A DNA stretch of 64,000 nt from Chrysomallon squamiferum (GCA_012295275.1 CM022672.1:34491173-34555172), one strand, 5' to 3'; shown: positions 41,773 to 57,140, counted from the first letter of the stretch. The notes: generated from the sequence alone by a model not told the origin. Numbers and translations: made by a program.

Positions 41773-43699
41773 TTATATACACTAAATGCAGCCGTTTATT
41801 TCTAAAGATAAAAACATTTTGTTTTAATCCAATGCTCCACATAAAGGGAGGAAATCAGTACTCCATTCTCTTGTCACTGAACTTTTTTTTACATTCGCTG
41901 AAAACTGCAGTGTCAACAGAGTTTTCTGTTTAAACCAAGGTGAAAACACATCCATCGTTTCTTCGTCCTTTCACTTCACAGTCCATTGACGTTTTTAGAT
42001 GACACCGTGTCGTATTTTGATAAATATACGTTACGAGAAATCAAAGTTGGGGCTTCTAACATGATGTCTTGATGACGCCATATTTGATTTATACGAGCAG
42101 AGAACTTACTAAATATAATTATATGGCAGGTCGTAGGTAAATGGGTCCCATTTAAAGTATGAGATTTGTGTCCACCCCAGGAATGAAAGAAAGAAGGAAA
42201 TGAATGTACGAATGAATGAATGAAGAACGAATGAGTAAAAGGATGAATAAAAGAAGGCATGAGCGAAGAATGAAGGGTAAATGAATGAAGAATGAACTGT
42301 ATTAACGAATTAATGAAAGAAAGAGTAACTGAAAGAAAGGTTGACCAATAAATGAATTAAAGAATGAATGGATGAAAGAATATGAATGGATTAACGAATG
42401 AATGAATTAATAAATGAAATAATGTGTTAACGAATAAATGAAAGAATCAGTGAATACATGAATGAATGAAAGAAGAATTAAAAACTAATAGAATGAAGTA
42501 CACACAGAAAAGTTCATAGACACAATGAACTAAATTACAATAGATATTTCGTCTGCTAATAGCAAAGAAAGGTTTCAGCTGAAAGAAATTAAATAGATGC
42601 TTTTATTTTATGTACATTTACATACATACATACATACATGTATACATCTATAGATATATACATACATAAAACATACTTTTTATTTAGATTACAATCGATT
42701 TGTTTTTCACATCGAGACACAGTAAAAAATATTTAGTAACTGAAACTAATAAAATATTCATATGTAATATTTGCCTTTTATTCATGTATTAGTGACGTCA
42801 CGGAAATGGTTGTCTACGTATGACCTATTGTTTTTAATAAGATTATTGAAAACTGTGTAACAAAAACCTTAGCGATGTGAAAAGATTTAATTGCAGTAAA
42901 ATAGTGAATTTAATATCATTATATTAAAACATTTTTATGGGTGTTACTTTAATTTTCGATGCTGTCAAAGTCATAGGAAATTTAATAAAATCGGTTTTAA
43001 AAAGTTAGTCGAAACCGGAATCACGTGCAATTATTCTAGGGGCGCCATAGGCTACAGAGCGCCATCTGGTGTATTTGAAATCTTCAGTACATATATTTAA
43101 AATCTAATAATACATATAGTCAAAATAAAATAATAATAATAATAATAATAATAAGTGAAAATTTCTGGAATGTGTAGAAAAATTATTATTACTTCATAAT
43201 GCTATGGGACAAGACTGTAAAAACGAACTGACAAAATGAAATTTAAAGAATCGTCGTAAGCTATGGTACCGATATTAAAAACCTCGGGGCGCAAAAAAAA
43301 AAAAAAAAACCCTACAGGGACATAATTATATGTTATAATTTGTGATAGGTGTATTTAGCATAATTATATTTTGTCGCTTATCAAATAATACGTTGTTTAT
43401 TAAAATGAAAACACAGATGTCAGAGGTTTAAAAAGATGACAACAAGGAAGAAACAAATCGTGACAAAAAAAAAATATGAGGAAGAACAACTTTAGATGTT
43501 TGACAGGTTAGATAAAAGAATGTGACAGTTTGAGAAACAAACAAACAAACAAGCAACAAACAATAAATTAACATAACAATAAATAAATAAACAAACAGCT
43601 AAACAAAGAGACATGCATAGAGACGAAGATGTACATACAAAGACAGGCAGACACAACAAGACAGACAGACAACAGACATGTAGATAAGAAGAACTGGAT

Positions 43700-43723
43700 C
43701 TATATAATCTATCTCTCTATCTG

Positions 43724-43756
<33 letters not shown>

Positions 43757-44160
43757 CCATCTATCTATATATCTATCTACCTATATATATATCTGTAAGC
43801 CCATCTATCTGTCTGTCTGTCTGTTTGTGAATCTGTCATCTGCCTTATATCTCTCTCTCTATCTGTCTGTATATTTATCTATCTGTGTAGCTAGCTGTAT
43901 GTTTATATATCTGTGTATGTATCTATCTATCTTTATATCTATATACTATCTGTCTGTCTGTCTATCTATCTATCTTTCTATCTGTCTATATATCTGTTTA
44001 TCTGTCTCTATCAAACTTTCTATTTTTTTTTTTTGTATATCTACATAAGTCTCTCTCTACCTATCTATAATCAATCTATCTGCATACAGATATCTATCTG
44101 TCTATTTATTTATCTATCTATCTGTCTATTTGTTTATCTATTTATCTATCTATCTAAACA
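43700..44160. repeat. CTAT/CTGT microsatellite block
   Basis: Imperfect CTAT, CTGT and TA repeats over about 450 bp. The Tyr/Leu/Ser-rich frames are artefacts. Confidence 0.9.
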
Positions 44161-44230
44161 CACACATACACACTCACGAACATACACTATGTCTTCGATC
44201 TCTCATCTCTTTCTAATTTTCTCTTTTTAA

Positions 44231-44333
<103 letters not shown>

Positions 44334-44673
44334 CGAAAGACAAACTGCTTATCGTCGTTCCTGTGAAACAATGGAACGTTTTATACACTAACGTGACTTG
44401 TTACAGTCTTGACAAAAATTCAACATGAAGGAAAATTACAAGTTGATTTATAAGCCAGCCTAGTCCTTTGTCCGTAGATCATCGGTGGCTATTATTTATA
44501 TTTTATAACAGTGTGGCTATTATTTTACACGTGTTTGATATATTGCGACCAGAACACAGCGTCCTTGTTAAGTGATGTAAATTACGGCTTTTTAGTTCAC
44601 TTCCATTGTTCGTTTGATTGACACTGGCCATCTCTTACAAGCGATTAAATGTTAACACGTTCAAACAGTGGGG

Positions 44674-44794
<121 letters not shown>

Positions 44795-45361
44795 GTATGC
44801 TTGCATTTGTTTGCATATGATTTCAATAACATGAGGTAAATGACTGCATCAGCCAATTCTTCTTTCGTTTGGTTATTTTTCCCGTTCCAAAAGCTGTTTT
44901 TCAGTAGCTAATCTGTTGATGACGTCATCACTTTTATGCTTTACGGGTTAGCAAAAAATGATAGTTGTCTTGACCTTCCCATATACAAAATTAACTATAT
45001 ACATACATGCATACATACATATGAGATGGTGACAATACAGAACAAATCTTTTGTTGAACTTTCCCAGGACAAGAAAAAAAACTAACAACACAATAATAAT
45101 GTATGAAAAGTTGAATACCCTAAACAAAGTGAGTAGGAAGACCATCAGCCTGATCGATTATTGGGTGAAAGTACTAAAATTAGTAATTGATTAGCAGTTC
45201 AGTAACCTTTGCCAGTTACTATTTTGTAGTTTATTCCGTTCTAGACAAGTCTCTGTGTCTCGTTTTGAGAACCTTTTGTGAGATTATAATAATAATATAA
45301 TTGTGTTAATTATAACGTATAACACAGATAGATAGACATAGATATTAACACTTCTATCTGT

Positions 45362-45387
45362 CTATATATATATATATATATATAGAT

Positions 45388-45437
<50 letters not shown>
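45362..45437. repeat. (TA)n-(GATA)n microsatellite
   Basis: TA repeats followed by about 14 GATA units. Confidence 0.93.
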
Positions 45438-45438
<1 letters not shown>

Positions 45439-46307
45439 TTATTCTTGCTGTTAATCGGAGAGTAGAAAGACTTTAAATAATGCTGAAACGAAAACTGGAT
45501 AAACTAATCAACCGTTTAGAAATGCAAAAACAAAAACTTAAAATAGAATTAAAAAATAAATTTAAACATTTTAAAGTTTTCATTATAAATTAACAAAAGA
45601 ATATTAATGATAATAAATTTCTTATTAGTTTACTCATGTTGATGTGAAAGTCTTCCATTACAATTTAACCTGAACATTAATGTAATATAGCCTTAACGTT
45701 AAAGACAAATACAATAATTTAATTTAAAATATAAATGTTCCGACATGAGGAGTATAAATTTGTACAGAATGTTTTAATTTTTGTTAACAGCATTGTAATA
45801 TAATATAATATATATATAATATAGTGCATACAGAGCTAGTTTAAAAAGTTTAATTTAATTCACGATATAAACATTCCACCAGATTTGGATATTGTAACCT
45901 AACAATTAGCTATACGATGCAAAGAAATCTGTGGTATTATTACTTCATTTCCACAACCCGTGGAATTAGGTAATTACATTGCTACTGTGTTGTAACAAAA
46001 CCATGTTATAACTCCACAGTTTTGTTCTCTCACAAATAACAGACATTTATTTATTTTATCTACATCTACATCCTTTTGTCTTCGTCATGTTCTGTAATAT
46101 TAGCAACCTCACTTTCACGTTTGCCATCATAAATTGTAGCAGTCACGATAAACAAAGAAGATTCGTTAAAGTAGCAAAGACATTTTACAAGTAGTCACTT
46201 TCAGGTATTAAAGAAAAAAAAAGAAGGAAAGAATGTTTTTATGATTGAAAGACCCGTCAACAACCATTTAACGAGAATGTTTCTACATGTGTCTGGATGT
46301 TACGAGT

Positions 46308-46372
46308 CACGTGATAGGCGTGGTTTTTTGTAAACAGATATATAAGAAGGGTGCTTCTGGCTCTCTGCATCA
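46308..46372 (+). promoter_or_regulatory. Core promoter of the Gly-rich secreted gene
   Basis: CACGTG at 46308-46313, TATATAAG at 46339-46346, then a GC-richer stretch with CTCTGCATCATTCC around 46361-46374, about 25-30 bases downstream, where a start would be expected. The ATG follows at 46413, giving a short 5' leader. Confidence 0.65.
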
Positions 46373-46412
46373 TTCCAAAGTTTGTTAAGCCAGTGAGATT
46401 AAAGCGGGAAAA

Positions 46413-46515
46413 ATGATGAAAATTTGCCTTTTAGTGGTATGTATATATATATATACACGTTTGTTATAGAAAGAGCGTTTGCTTCTTTTTAAACGTTCTA
46501 ACGTTTTTTGTTTTA

Positions 46516-46573
<58 letters not shown>

Positions 46574-47384
46574 AGATAATCTTTAATTCATTTGGATTAT
46601 TTTTAACGGAAGTTCTGCACAGAACGACATCAAGGATTTCTTATTGGATTCGGTTTTTGGAAATAACTGCTGCACATTCTCCGTTCTGTTTTTATTTATT
46701 TATTTACAGGTAATATTATCGTTAAAACTATACTACTTTTACTATTATTAGCACTATATTACTATTAGTACCTGTACTACCACTACTGTTCTGCTGGTAC
46801 ACTATTGTTACAGGTGTTGTTACTGTGTAACAAATTCGATTTAATACTGTCATTGCACTTATCAGTTAGCAAAATGAAACGTTTTATGTGAACCTTCCCA
46901 AAATTCGAAAATACTTATTAGTCAAATTGGATTCTAACTGAAGACATCGAGATTGTTTGGTGCCTTGACTGAGTCACAGTTTGGAACAAGAAATATGAAT
47001 ACACATGCGCAATCTTCAGGCAGTGTTCTAAACACTTGGTTTTATCTCAGTCAGCACTGTCGTTAAAAAAAAGACTCGCCTAAGTTTAAAAGTTAGTGTC
47101 GTACTTTTAATCGACTTTTAAATAATAGATGGTAGGACATTTTTTAATGGTATATTCGTTAAGGTATTTGTCGTTATGTTTCTTTGGATGCATTTGTGTT
47201 TGAATGTTTGTTCTGGATTTATTTAAAAAAAAAAAAAAAAATAGGGATATATATATATATATATAAAATATGTAAGCAAACAATTTATCTTCATTTCTGG
47301 CATATATATTTTTTTCTCTCTTTTTTTCCGATTACTTACTTACTTACTTATTTATTCATCATCATCATCATTATTATTATGAAC

Positions 47385-47420
<36 letters not shown>

Positions 47421-49693
47421 TTTTTTTTTTCAGTGTCTGTCTCTAGCAGTTGTCCACGCCCAGTCACCTTTCGGTGGGACAAGAACGGCAGGCGGGTTTG
47501 GACAGAAAGATCTACTGGAATCAGCAGGGGGAGCGGCGGGAACGAACCCGGCCCTCGGTGGAGGGTATCGCCAGCAAGGAGGTACGCATATATCAGTACT
47601 ACTAGTCACATAATATAACATTCCTTTAGTCCGTATTAGTTATTTTTCATTTATACTGTTCTTTTCGTCAATGTTAGTCTTTTCGTCAATTTATCATTTA
47701 TTTATACTGTTCTTTTCGTCAATGTTAGTTATTTATCATTTATACTGTTCTTTTCGTCAATGTTAGTTATTTATCATTTATACTGTTCTTTTGGTCAATA
47801 TTAGTTATTTATCATGTATACTGTTCTTTTCGTCAATATTCGTTATTTATCATTTATACTGTTCTTTTCGTCAGTGTTAGTTATTTATCATTTATACTGT
47901 TCTTTTCGTCAGTATTAGTTATTTATCATTTATACTGTTCTTTTCGTCAATATTAGTTATTTATCATTTATACTGTTCTTTTCGTCAATATTAGTTATTT
48001 TTCATTTATACTGTTCTTTTCGTCAATATTAGTTATTTATAATTTATACTGTTCTTTTCTTCAATGTTAGTTATTTTACTTTTCTTTTCGTCATTTTATT
48101 TATAATTTATTCTTTTCGTCAGTGTTAGTTATTTATCATTTATACTGTTCTTTTCGTCAATGTTAGTTATTTATCATTTATACTGTTCTTTTTCGTCAGT
48201 AATAGTTATTTTTCATTTAGTTATTTATCTGTTCTTTTCGTCAATGTTAGTTATTTATCATTTATACTGTTCTTTTCGTCAGTATTCGTTATTATCATGT
48301 ATACTGTTCTTTTCGTCAATGTTAATTATTTATCATTTATACTGTTCTTTTCGTCAATATTAGTTATTTATCATGTATACTGTTCTTTTCGTCAGTATTC
48401 GTTATTTATCATTTATACTGTTCTTTTCGTCAGTGTTAGTTATTTATCATTTAAACTGTTCTTTTCGTCAGTGTTAGTTATTTATCATTTATACTGTTCT
48501 TTTCGTCAGTGTTAGTAATTTATCATGTATACTCTTCCTTTTGTCAGTATTAGTTCCTTTTGTTAACACTTATGTTTTATTCATCAATATTTATCAGTTG
48601 TTTGTGATAACGTAATGTTCAATTTGTTAATATCTTAGTCCTTATTTATCACTGTTCCCTTTGAGTAAATTGTTATTCGCCGTTTGTTATTATTGATGTA
48701 ATGTTCCATTTGTTTGCTGATAATACCTACTCGCAGTTTATCAGAACGTGTATTACTCAATATTCTTCACGTAGTTAGATATGTTCTTAGAACGTTACTC
48801 AGTGTTCGTCACATAGATAGATATGTTCTTAGAACGTTACTCAATGTTTGTCACGTAGTTAGATATGTTCTTAGAACATTACTCAATGTTCGTCACGTAG
48901 TTAGATATGTTTCAATCAATTCGTTAGATATGTTCTTAGAACGTTACTCAGTGTTCGTCACGTAGTTAGATATGTTCTTATCACGTTACTCAATATTTGT
49001 AAATATGTTCTTGGACCCTTAATTATTATTTCTTTTATTAGGTAGACATTTTGTTAGACCGTCAGTCATTTTTTTGTCATTTTGATAGACATTTTCTGTT
49101 CCCAATCGTTTATTTATTTATTTATTTATTTATTTATTTTACAACCTTATTTGATGTCTTGCTCGGTATAACGCAACTAAACATTAACATAAATTATTAT
49201 AATTTATGATTATTTTCATTTTAAAACTTTATAGTTTATTAACATATTTATTATTTATATAATGCTACTCTCTTAGTTATTTATTTACCTGTTTAATATT
49301 TCTTTTTTTACCTCAGAAATCCTTCAAATAAAGTTTTAGAAGGCTCAAAAGTATTTATTATATCGATAGTGCAAATATCTTATATCTGAACCAAGATTTT
49401 AAACAAAATTTTAAAATTTTCTATCTTGAAAACTTCTGTGGTTTTCTGTTCTCTCTGTTTTACCCTTTGAAGGGGAAAATTATTGGTAGGCAAATTATTG
49501 TCGTTATGTTTATTTTATTGTTATTTATGTCTTTATTATCATGTAATAAAATAACTTTTATTTCTTTTTTTTTTAAATTCACAGGTACAAATCCTTTACT
49601 AGCTATGATGGCGTGAGTATTTTGATTTCTTATTCAAACAGCTCATCATCATCATCACCATACAACAACAACAACAACAACAACAACAATAAC

Positions 49694-49732
<39 letters not shown>

Positions 49733-49990
49733 CATATTGATAATAATAATAAAATAATAATAAAATAAAACAAAACAAAATAAAATAAAATAAAATCTTG
49801 TTCACTAGTAACTTCCCCTTAATCGGTAAAATGGCTATTTTGATTTCTATCTTTTTTTTTTTTTTTAAATTTCAGCATGAACAACGATAACATGTGGCCA
49901 TGGCTCCTTATGGGAGGGGGAGGTGGAGGTGGAGGAGGCGGCTTTGGAGGAGGGCTCGGTTCACTGTTTTTGTGGTCATTATTTAACTAA
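46413..49990 (+). CDS. Small secreted Gly-rich protein (orphan)
   Basis: Exons 46413-46436, 47434-47581, 49585-49612 and 49876-49990 join in phases 0, 1 and 2 to give 104 residues and a TAA. The N-terminus MMKICLLVCLSLAVVHA is a clear signal peptide with cleavage before QSPFGG. The mature part has Gly/Ala-rich sequence, the short motif GTNPLLAMMA encoded by a 28-nt exon, then NNDNMWPWLLM, ten Gly in a row, FGGGLGSLF and LWSLFN. Cys is absent from the mature chain. I recognise no named family. Small Gly-rich secreted proteins are common among molluscan shell-matrix and mucus proteins, but that role is inference. The second of two adjacent ATGs (46416) could also serve. Intron 2 carries two minisatellites. 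Confidence 0.82.
46517..46569. repeat. (CT)n microsatellite
   Basis: About 26 CT units in intron 1 of the Gly-rich gene. Confidence 0.93.
47623..48548. repeat. 38-bp minisatellite
   Basis: About 24 copies of a unit containing TTAGTTATTTATCATTTATA and CTGTTCTTTTCGTCAATG. The TTTTCGTCA core is the best conserved part. It lies in intron 2 of the Gly-rich gene. Confidence 0.95.
48735..48995. repeat. 42-bp minisatellite
   Basis: Five to six copies of a unit with GTTAGATATGTTCTTAGAAC and GTTACTCAGTGTTCGTCACG, directly downstream of the 38-bp array in the same intron. Confidence 0.9.
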
Positions 49991-50212
49991 TGTTCAGCAG
50001 AAGGGAAGACTAGCGTCAGGTTTAATGGAGGCTGGATCTGACTGTTTCTTCACTTCAGCCTCGGTTTCACGTCAGCCTCGGTTTCAAATCCATGGACACT
50101 GTCTTCCATTGTTTTTATGTTAAAGAAAATCATTCAACCCGGGTTTTATAGGTTCTTCTAACAGCGGTTCAATGACGTCATAAGTGTGACGTATTAACGA
50201 ACTTTTTACAAA

Positions 50213-50244
<32 letters not shown>

Positions 50245-50314
50245 GTTTTTTTTTGTTTTTTGTTTAATTTGATTTTTATTTACTTAAATGACCCTCACTC
50301 ATACAAAGAATATC

Positions 50315-50361
<47 letters not shown>

Positions 50362-51136
50362 TTTTTAAAATTAATTTATTCTTATAAAATTTAATAATTG
50401 TCGACTATTTTGTTTTAAGTTACGTGAAAACAATTTGTATTGATTCTAAATCCAACCAGAATTTTCTGATGATATTAATGTCAAATACCTCTCTTTAGAT
50501 CCCAAGCTGCAGCTAGATTTTCTTTGAGATACATGAAAACCTTATTTTCACTTTGTAAATATTATATCACAATCTGCATAATTTAAGATTAAAAAAAAAA
50601 AAAAAAAGTGTAATTATAATTAGACGGAGAGAATATAATCATGGATATTGAAAAAGGGAATCAGTTCTATTTGTGTGATGTTTCCAAGGTAGAATCATTT
50701 ACGTGTACACATTAAACATCTTGACTAATATTTTCTTCTATGCCAACTTATATATTTTTTTCTTCTTTTTATTTTTAATCTTTTTTTGTAAAAAATCATT
50801 AAAAAATCTTGATACGGTTTCAGTTTTTATTCTTTCTTGTTGTCTTAACGCCAACGATAGCATAACTTTTTAATATTTAGTTTTATTGCACCAGAGAAAA
50901 AGAACTGTGAATGTTAGTGTAAATGTGATAGTGTGCTTTTCATTAACAAGTGCAACAATAACAACAACAAACGCCACCACCACCACCACCACCACTAACA
51001 ACAACAACATAATTACAGACCTATACGCTTACATATACACACATAAACACGCACACTGCCTACATAGGCACACACTGACGAACATACATAGGGAAAAAAG
51101 AGAGAGAGATTAATAAAATGCTTTCCATATACATTG

Positions 51137-51184
<48 letters not shown>

Positions 51185-51624
51185 TATTTATTTGTTTATT
51201 TATTTTTTATTTTATTTTATTTTATTTTATTTTATTTTTTTTTATTTTTATTTTTTTTTAAAGAATATTTATTCGTTTTCTTTAACACAAGGATCTACAT
51301 ATGTAACAAATGATATCTGAAAGATATTTCAATGTAAACATAGATATAGATAGATAGATTTAAAATAATAATCCTTGTAACACTATATGATATTAAAGTA
51401 AATACACATTAATACCTGTTTGAGTGAATACATAAAAAAAAAAAACAAGAGGCTTGTAATTCTATAAAAAAAGTAGAAGAATATTATTATTATATAACGC
51501 AGTTAAAGGAAACCAATACATGACGTCACAGTAAAATGTATAAAGTCTCTGATTTATTAAAAATACGTCTCAATTATTGTAGAACAGTTTTAATCCGGGC
51601 ACTTCTGAAAAAGTGGAATAGTGG

Positions 51625-51665
<41 letters not shown>

Positions 51666-52374
51666 GAATCATTCCAATGCATGTTTGTGCGCATTCATCT
51701 TTTCAGCTTATTAATGTTGTTTATGTATTTAATGTATTGCGAAGGACATAAAATATTGTAATAGTCCATAATTCGAATTTTGCGGGGTAATTTTTATTAG
51801 AAGGAAATGCGCTTACTATGTCTCATTAGATTGATTATCAGTTCGTTCATATGAACTTTACTTTAAAACAAAGACAAAGAAAGAAATTATAAAGAATAAA
51901 TCAAAATTCAGAAAGCAAGAAAGAACAGAAATAAAACGGAAAAGAAAGAAAGAAAGAAAAATAATAATAATGAAAAGAATTTAGATAGCAGCAACGAACA
52001 TCAAACGATTTCAGGCGAAAGTACACGAGTGACGTCACCATTCCGACACGTCATTTTATTGGCCAGTTAATGTGGCACCACCAGTGACCCAAACTGAATA
52101 GTATTTTTCATTGTGAATGTTGATATACGTCATTTCTTGTATGTTTCCCCCCACCCCTGGTATTTTAACCTCAAATATGCCTTCTAAGAGACCAGCAAGT
52201 AGAACGAATTGTCACGTAACAGCAAAACGTAATATTAATACTCTTACAAATGATACCAATACTGACATTAAAAACTAGGACAACCATCTTTGCTGAAAAA
52301 AAGTCCAGTAACTCTGAACTAGTTTTACGCAAAACGATATTTTATCTGTATCGGATAACTGCATACATTTTTTA

Positions 52375-52405
<31 letters not shown>

Positions 52406-53004
52406 GCCTTATGCTTCATTATTTATAAAAATACGCTACTTCGGCTTTTAGCCTGGTCCCAAATATCGTCGGATTTGTGATGTCAGCTTGCTCGTATAAA
52501 TAATTCTTGTCACAGTCGTTTCGCGTCGTTATTTATCTTGTGCGTACGTCGTTGTTTACAGAAGTAGACGTAACATGACATCGTACCTTCTTCGCTGTAC
52601 GTTGTGGCATGCACAGATGATTAAGTAAGGCAATTTAAACGTTACGGTAGCGACGTAAATCATAACTTGTCAAGTGCAAGCCAAGACATTTTCCCACCCG
52701 ATGACTCTCTGAGCATTGTAAACGAATTAATTTTGTTTGTTTTTAAAGTTTTATTTGTGTGTAAATAATTGTTAAAGCCGTATCCTGTTATTTTTATTAC
52801 AGACTGCAATAGTACACATGGAACTACGTAACAAATTTACATGCGTGGGTGTGTTTACCTTTTGCGTACATTCAGAAACACAAATGCATAGGTTTCCGTG
52901 TACATTCAGAAATAATAAAATACATATGTCCATAATAATAATTATAATGTAATCGTTTTCGTATTCGTAATAATATAATTATAAAATAATAACAACAATA
53001 AATA

Positions 53005-53035
<31 letters not shown>

Positions 53036-54467
53036 TAAATAAATAACATAAATAAACATAAAAATAAATAAAAAATAAACAAACAAATAAATAAATAAAC
53101 AGATAAATATATATAAAAATGAAAAAAAAAAATAATAATAATAATAACTAAAGGCGCACACACAAAAATGTAGCACATAAATATATAAAAACCAGCTTCC
53201 AGTTGTCGTTAAATTGTCCCATTTATTGAAAAATCAAAAGCTGTTCTGATTTGTGGCTTTCAAATAAGAAGCCAGAAAAGTTACTACACTGACAACCAAA
53301 GTATGGCTACGTTATTCCTTTCATTTTGTCGTATGAAGGGAGATAACTACTGTACGTGTGGCTTAATTCGGGTTGTCGGTTATGAAATCTATTTATAACT
53401 TTGAATTAAAATACGAAGTTTATATATTCTTCTTCTAGTGATATTTTTGTAGAAAGTCTATGTTAATCATTCCTGTCAATTTGTTTATGTATGTGTTTAT
53501 GTATGTGTGTGTGTGCATATATATGCAATATAATTTCAGGTAAATTTGTTTGTACAGAAATAAATACAATATAAATGACAGCTGACATGAAAATATATTT
53601 ATAAATTAAAAATGTTGTACAAGTCTTCAGATCGACATGAACTTTTTAATAGATTTGATTCCGCTAAAATCAAATATAATTTACTATTCAGTTTTTAATC
53701 AGTTTTATATTTACAGATAACGAGTATCGATAATAAACAGTACCCTGGAATAAAACATATCAAAAACTGAGAATTACAAAATGTTTTGATCCATGTCCAA
53801 ATGTAGCGTTTGTTTATACATCAAAATGTATGCCTTATTCTTCTTTAGAGGTAAAACAAGTAGTTAACTAACTAAATAAATAGCATAACATAAAATAAAA
53901 CAGACACGTACCACTACGCTATTTATTTTAAAGTAAAAACATTTTCAAATGTAAGTCAGTACGGTTGCATAGATTTGTTCTCAGTGTTTCGAAATAATGA
54001 GACATTCACAAATACAAGGCATAGTTATATTCTTGTCATCTGTATGTTAATTGAGATGATGATGATGACAGTAATAATAATAAGTGATTATAATGATCGA
54101 TAATGTTGGTGAAGATACGAAGGTGATGATGATGATACTACTACTACTACTACTACTAATAATAAAAAACTAAGTAACTAAATAAATAAATAAATAAAAA
54201 GGAAAGAAAGAAGAAGAAAACAATATGCAGATAAATGTTCTGATTATATGCAGCCTAGGAAATCTTTTCAACGGGGAAATAATGTCGCTTTTCTGATTAC
54301 AACAACATTAAATTGTTCTGCAAGCAATTAGAACCAATTAGAACCAACTAAAGCCTGTTGTTAGGTTTTCCTTTGTCAGAAAACAGACTGCAAAGAGAAT
54401 TAAACGGTAAAAGACAAGATGCTGGCTTTATGTATATATATATATATATATATAGATAGATAGATAT

Positions 54468-54517
<50 letters not shown>

Positions 54518-54782
54518 TGATTGATTTTGCAGAAGATTTAGAAATAGGGAGTCAACGAAAATCCGTTCGTCGTCTCTCCGGAAACTAAACTTCAAAAAGT
54601 CCTAAGAGTTCTCGTTCAAAATTTAAAAAAAAAAAATTCAGTTTCAGGATGAATTCATGCTCCCCAATATTCAGCAAGTATTTACTAACTGATTTTAATG
54701 AAAACTGGAAACCAGGTGATGAGTTTCCAAGGACATTTCACATTAATGAAGATTAAAGACCAGGATTTTCGATTCAGTGGAA

Positions 54783-54815
<33 letters not shown>

Positions 54816-55449
54816 AAAAAAATACAAAAACATACTGAGGATTAAAATGTAGTCCAGAGTTTAAGTCCCTGCTCATGTATGACAGTTATAATGGAGACAG
54901 TTGGTTACTTGAAGTCAAGTAATTTATGGTTTAAAAGATTAAAACGGAACGTTTAAACTGAAGACTCTGCTTTAGAAAGTTATATCCTACAACTTTGTGA
55001 CCATGACAAATAGTCTGGAAGATCATTATTCGTGTATTTAAAATACTTTTTCCTACGTAACATAAAATACCTATACAGTGGTAAGGTCTGGATATCTAAA
55101 AGTTATTAAAAAATATAAACAAAATGGAGTGATTAATAATAGTATAATCTTTAAAAACAGAATCAGTTCTTTCTAGTTGTTCTTAAATTGTAGGGCATCT
55201 GTTGTTCAGAGGGATTGGAATTTACGGCGATGTCGGATTTTGGTGTGATTGCCAGTTCCCTGGATATCTGTGCAGATAAAGAAATAATCGTTTGTTATGT
55301 AGATTGAAGAATGAAAAGAATGAATATCGTAATAATAATTTAAAAAAAAAAATGAATAAAAAAGAGCAAAAAAAAAAAAGAGACCAAAACACCTGCAAAA
55401 TGAAATAAATCACCTGAGACATTTACAACATCCGACGTTTGAAGAAATA

Positions 55450-55483
<34 letters not shown>

Positions 55484-55486
55484 TAC

Positions 55487-55576
<90 letters not shown>

Positions 55577-55917
55577 GCACTTCTTGATCTATTTACAACA
55601 ATTAAAAAAAAAATATGTCACAGAATTCTAAAAATTACTTTTGCGGTTAGACAAGTTGAAATAAAAAAAAAAAAAGGCAGCGACATAATTTCATGTAGAT
55701 GGTCCACTTATATAAATAAAAAAATTCTATATTCTGAAACAAACTAGGCTACTTGTCTGGGTGAGTAGTAGAGAATATAAATTACAACTGTGTGTGTGTT
55801 GTTTTCAGAATTCACTGTTCGGCTATTCTCGTCAACCATTTGTCATTCTGACTGCACGAGAGAACGCCCGCAGGATTAACCGCTGATCATTCATATTCAT
55901 AATGTATACAATGTGTG

Positions 55918-56010
<93 letters not shown>

Positions 56011-56253
56011 GTCTTCTATATATTCAAACATTTGAAATTAATATACATGAGAAAGATTAACATACAATAATAATAAAAAAGACTATAATACTGTGACATA
56101 AGCACACATACATATTTTATTTTCCATGATTGTTAACAAAATTTCTAACGATTATAAATACCTCACACACAGTCGCACACACACACACACATACACACAC
56201 ACACGCACACACGTATTAGTGATACCATTATTTACTCATTATTATATAATTAT

Positions 56254-56335
56254 GGGACGCAACGCAAGGGAATCGATCCTTTTGGTGGATCGGATAGAGA
56301 TTTCCCATTCTAACCACTGCTCCAGTCTGGAACAA
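56254..56335 (-). mobile_element. tRNA-like SINE fragment
   Basis: On the minus strand, TGGAGCAGTGGTTAGAATGG resembles a Pol III A box and GGATCGATTCC (plus 56269-56279) a B box, about 45 bases apart. TTGCGTTGCGTCCC follows. Spacing and motifs match the tRNA-related head and tail of the SINE-like family at 33640-33880. It does not fold as an obvious functional tRNA. Confidence 0.5.
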
Positions 56336-56792
56336 AAAGATCCGCTGTCTGGAACTGGACACGGATCGGCAATCACCAAGGATTGATCTCGCTGTCCGCC
56401 ACGCCTCACTGCACCGCTAACGACGACGACGTCACCTGTGTTGTGAGTGATGGATAGGACAATGACGTCGAGAACAACGTCCTGTTTACTGCACATCTAG
56501 TTTATCTGATGAGTGACGACGACGTCTGACACGAAGGTCGTGACGCAACTGACACCTGCTGTCACTCAACTTCGCAACGACTTCCTCGTTTACGATCTGT
56601 GTTTGCAGTACAACATCGGCGACGTTGATCAGCCGTGATTATCTTCTTCCAGCGAATTTTTTATTTATTTTTATTTTTTTTTACTATATCTATATTCGAG
56701 TTTTATTAATAAAACATTTTTTTTTCTAATCAATAATCTTTATGTAAATCTGTTTAGGTGACGTTTAGATAGATAGATAGATAGATAGATAG

Positions 56793-56856
<64 letters not shown>

Positions 56857-57137
56857 GATTCTTTTAAAATGTCGTTAACATATTTCATGGTAATTTTGCA
56901 AACTCTTGTCCGCCTTGCCTTAATCCGCTTATTCATTATACTGTAACGAATGGCGGCGACAAACCTGTATCCTCCTCATACGCTGTAATATTAGTTATAA
57001 TTACTTTAATGTCGTGTGTAAATACGGCCAGAGTGTACGTAAATAATAACAACATTCTGTGAGTTGTGCCAATAATGTCGCAATATGTTTTGTTTTTACG
57101 CAATTTTCAATCACAGAACGGTGGGATTGCGATTGGT

Positions 57138-57140
<3 letters not shown>

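Noticed and set aside
42000-42500. GAATGAAT-rich sequence with a His/Ser/Phe-rich minus frame
   Set aside because: A degenerate tetranucleotide repeat, not coding.
56242-56496. Minus-strand 84-codon frame
   Set aside because: It overlaps the tRNA-like SINE fragment and shows no conserved motif.
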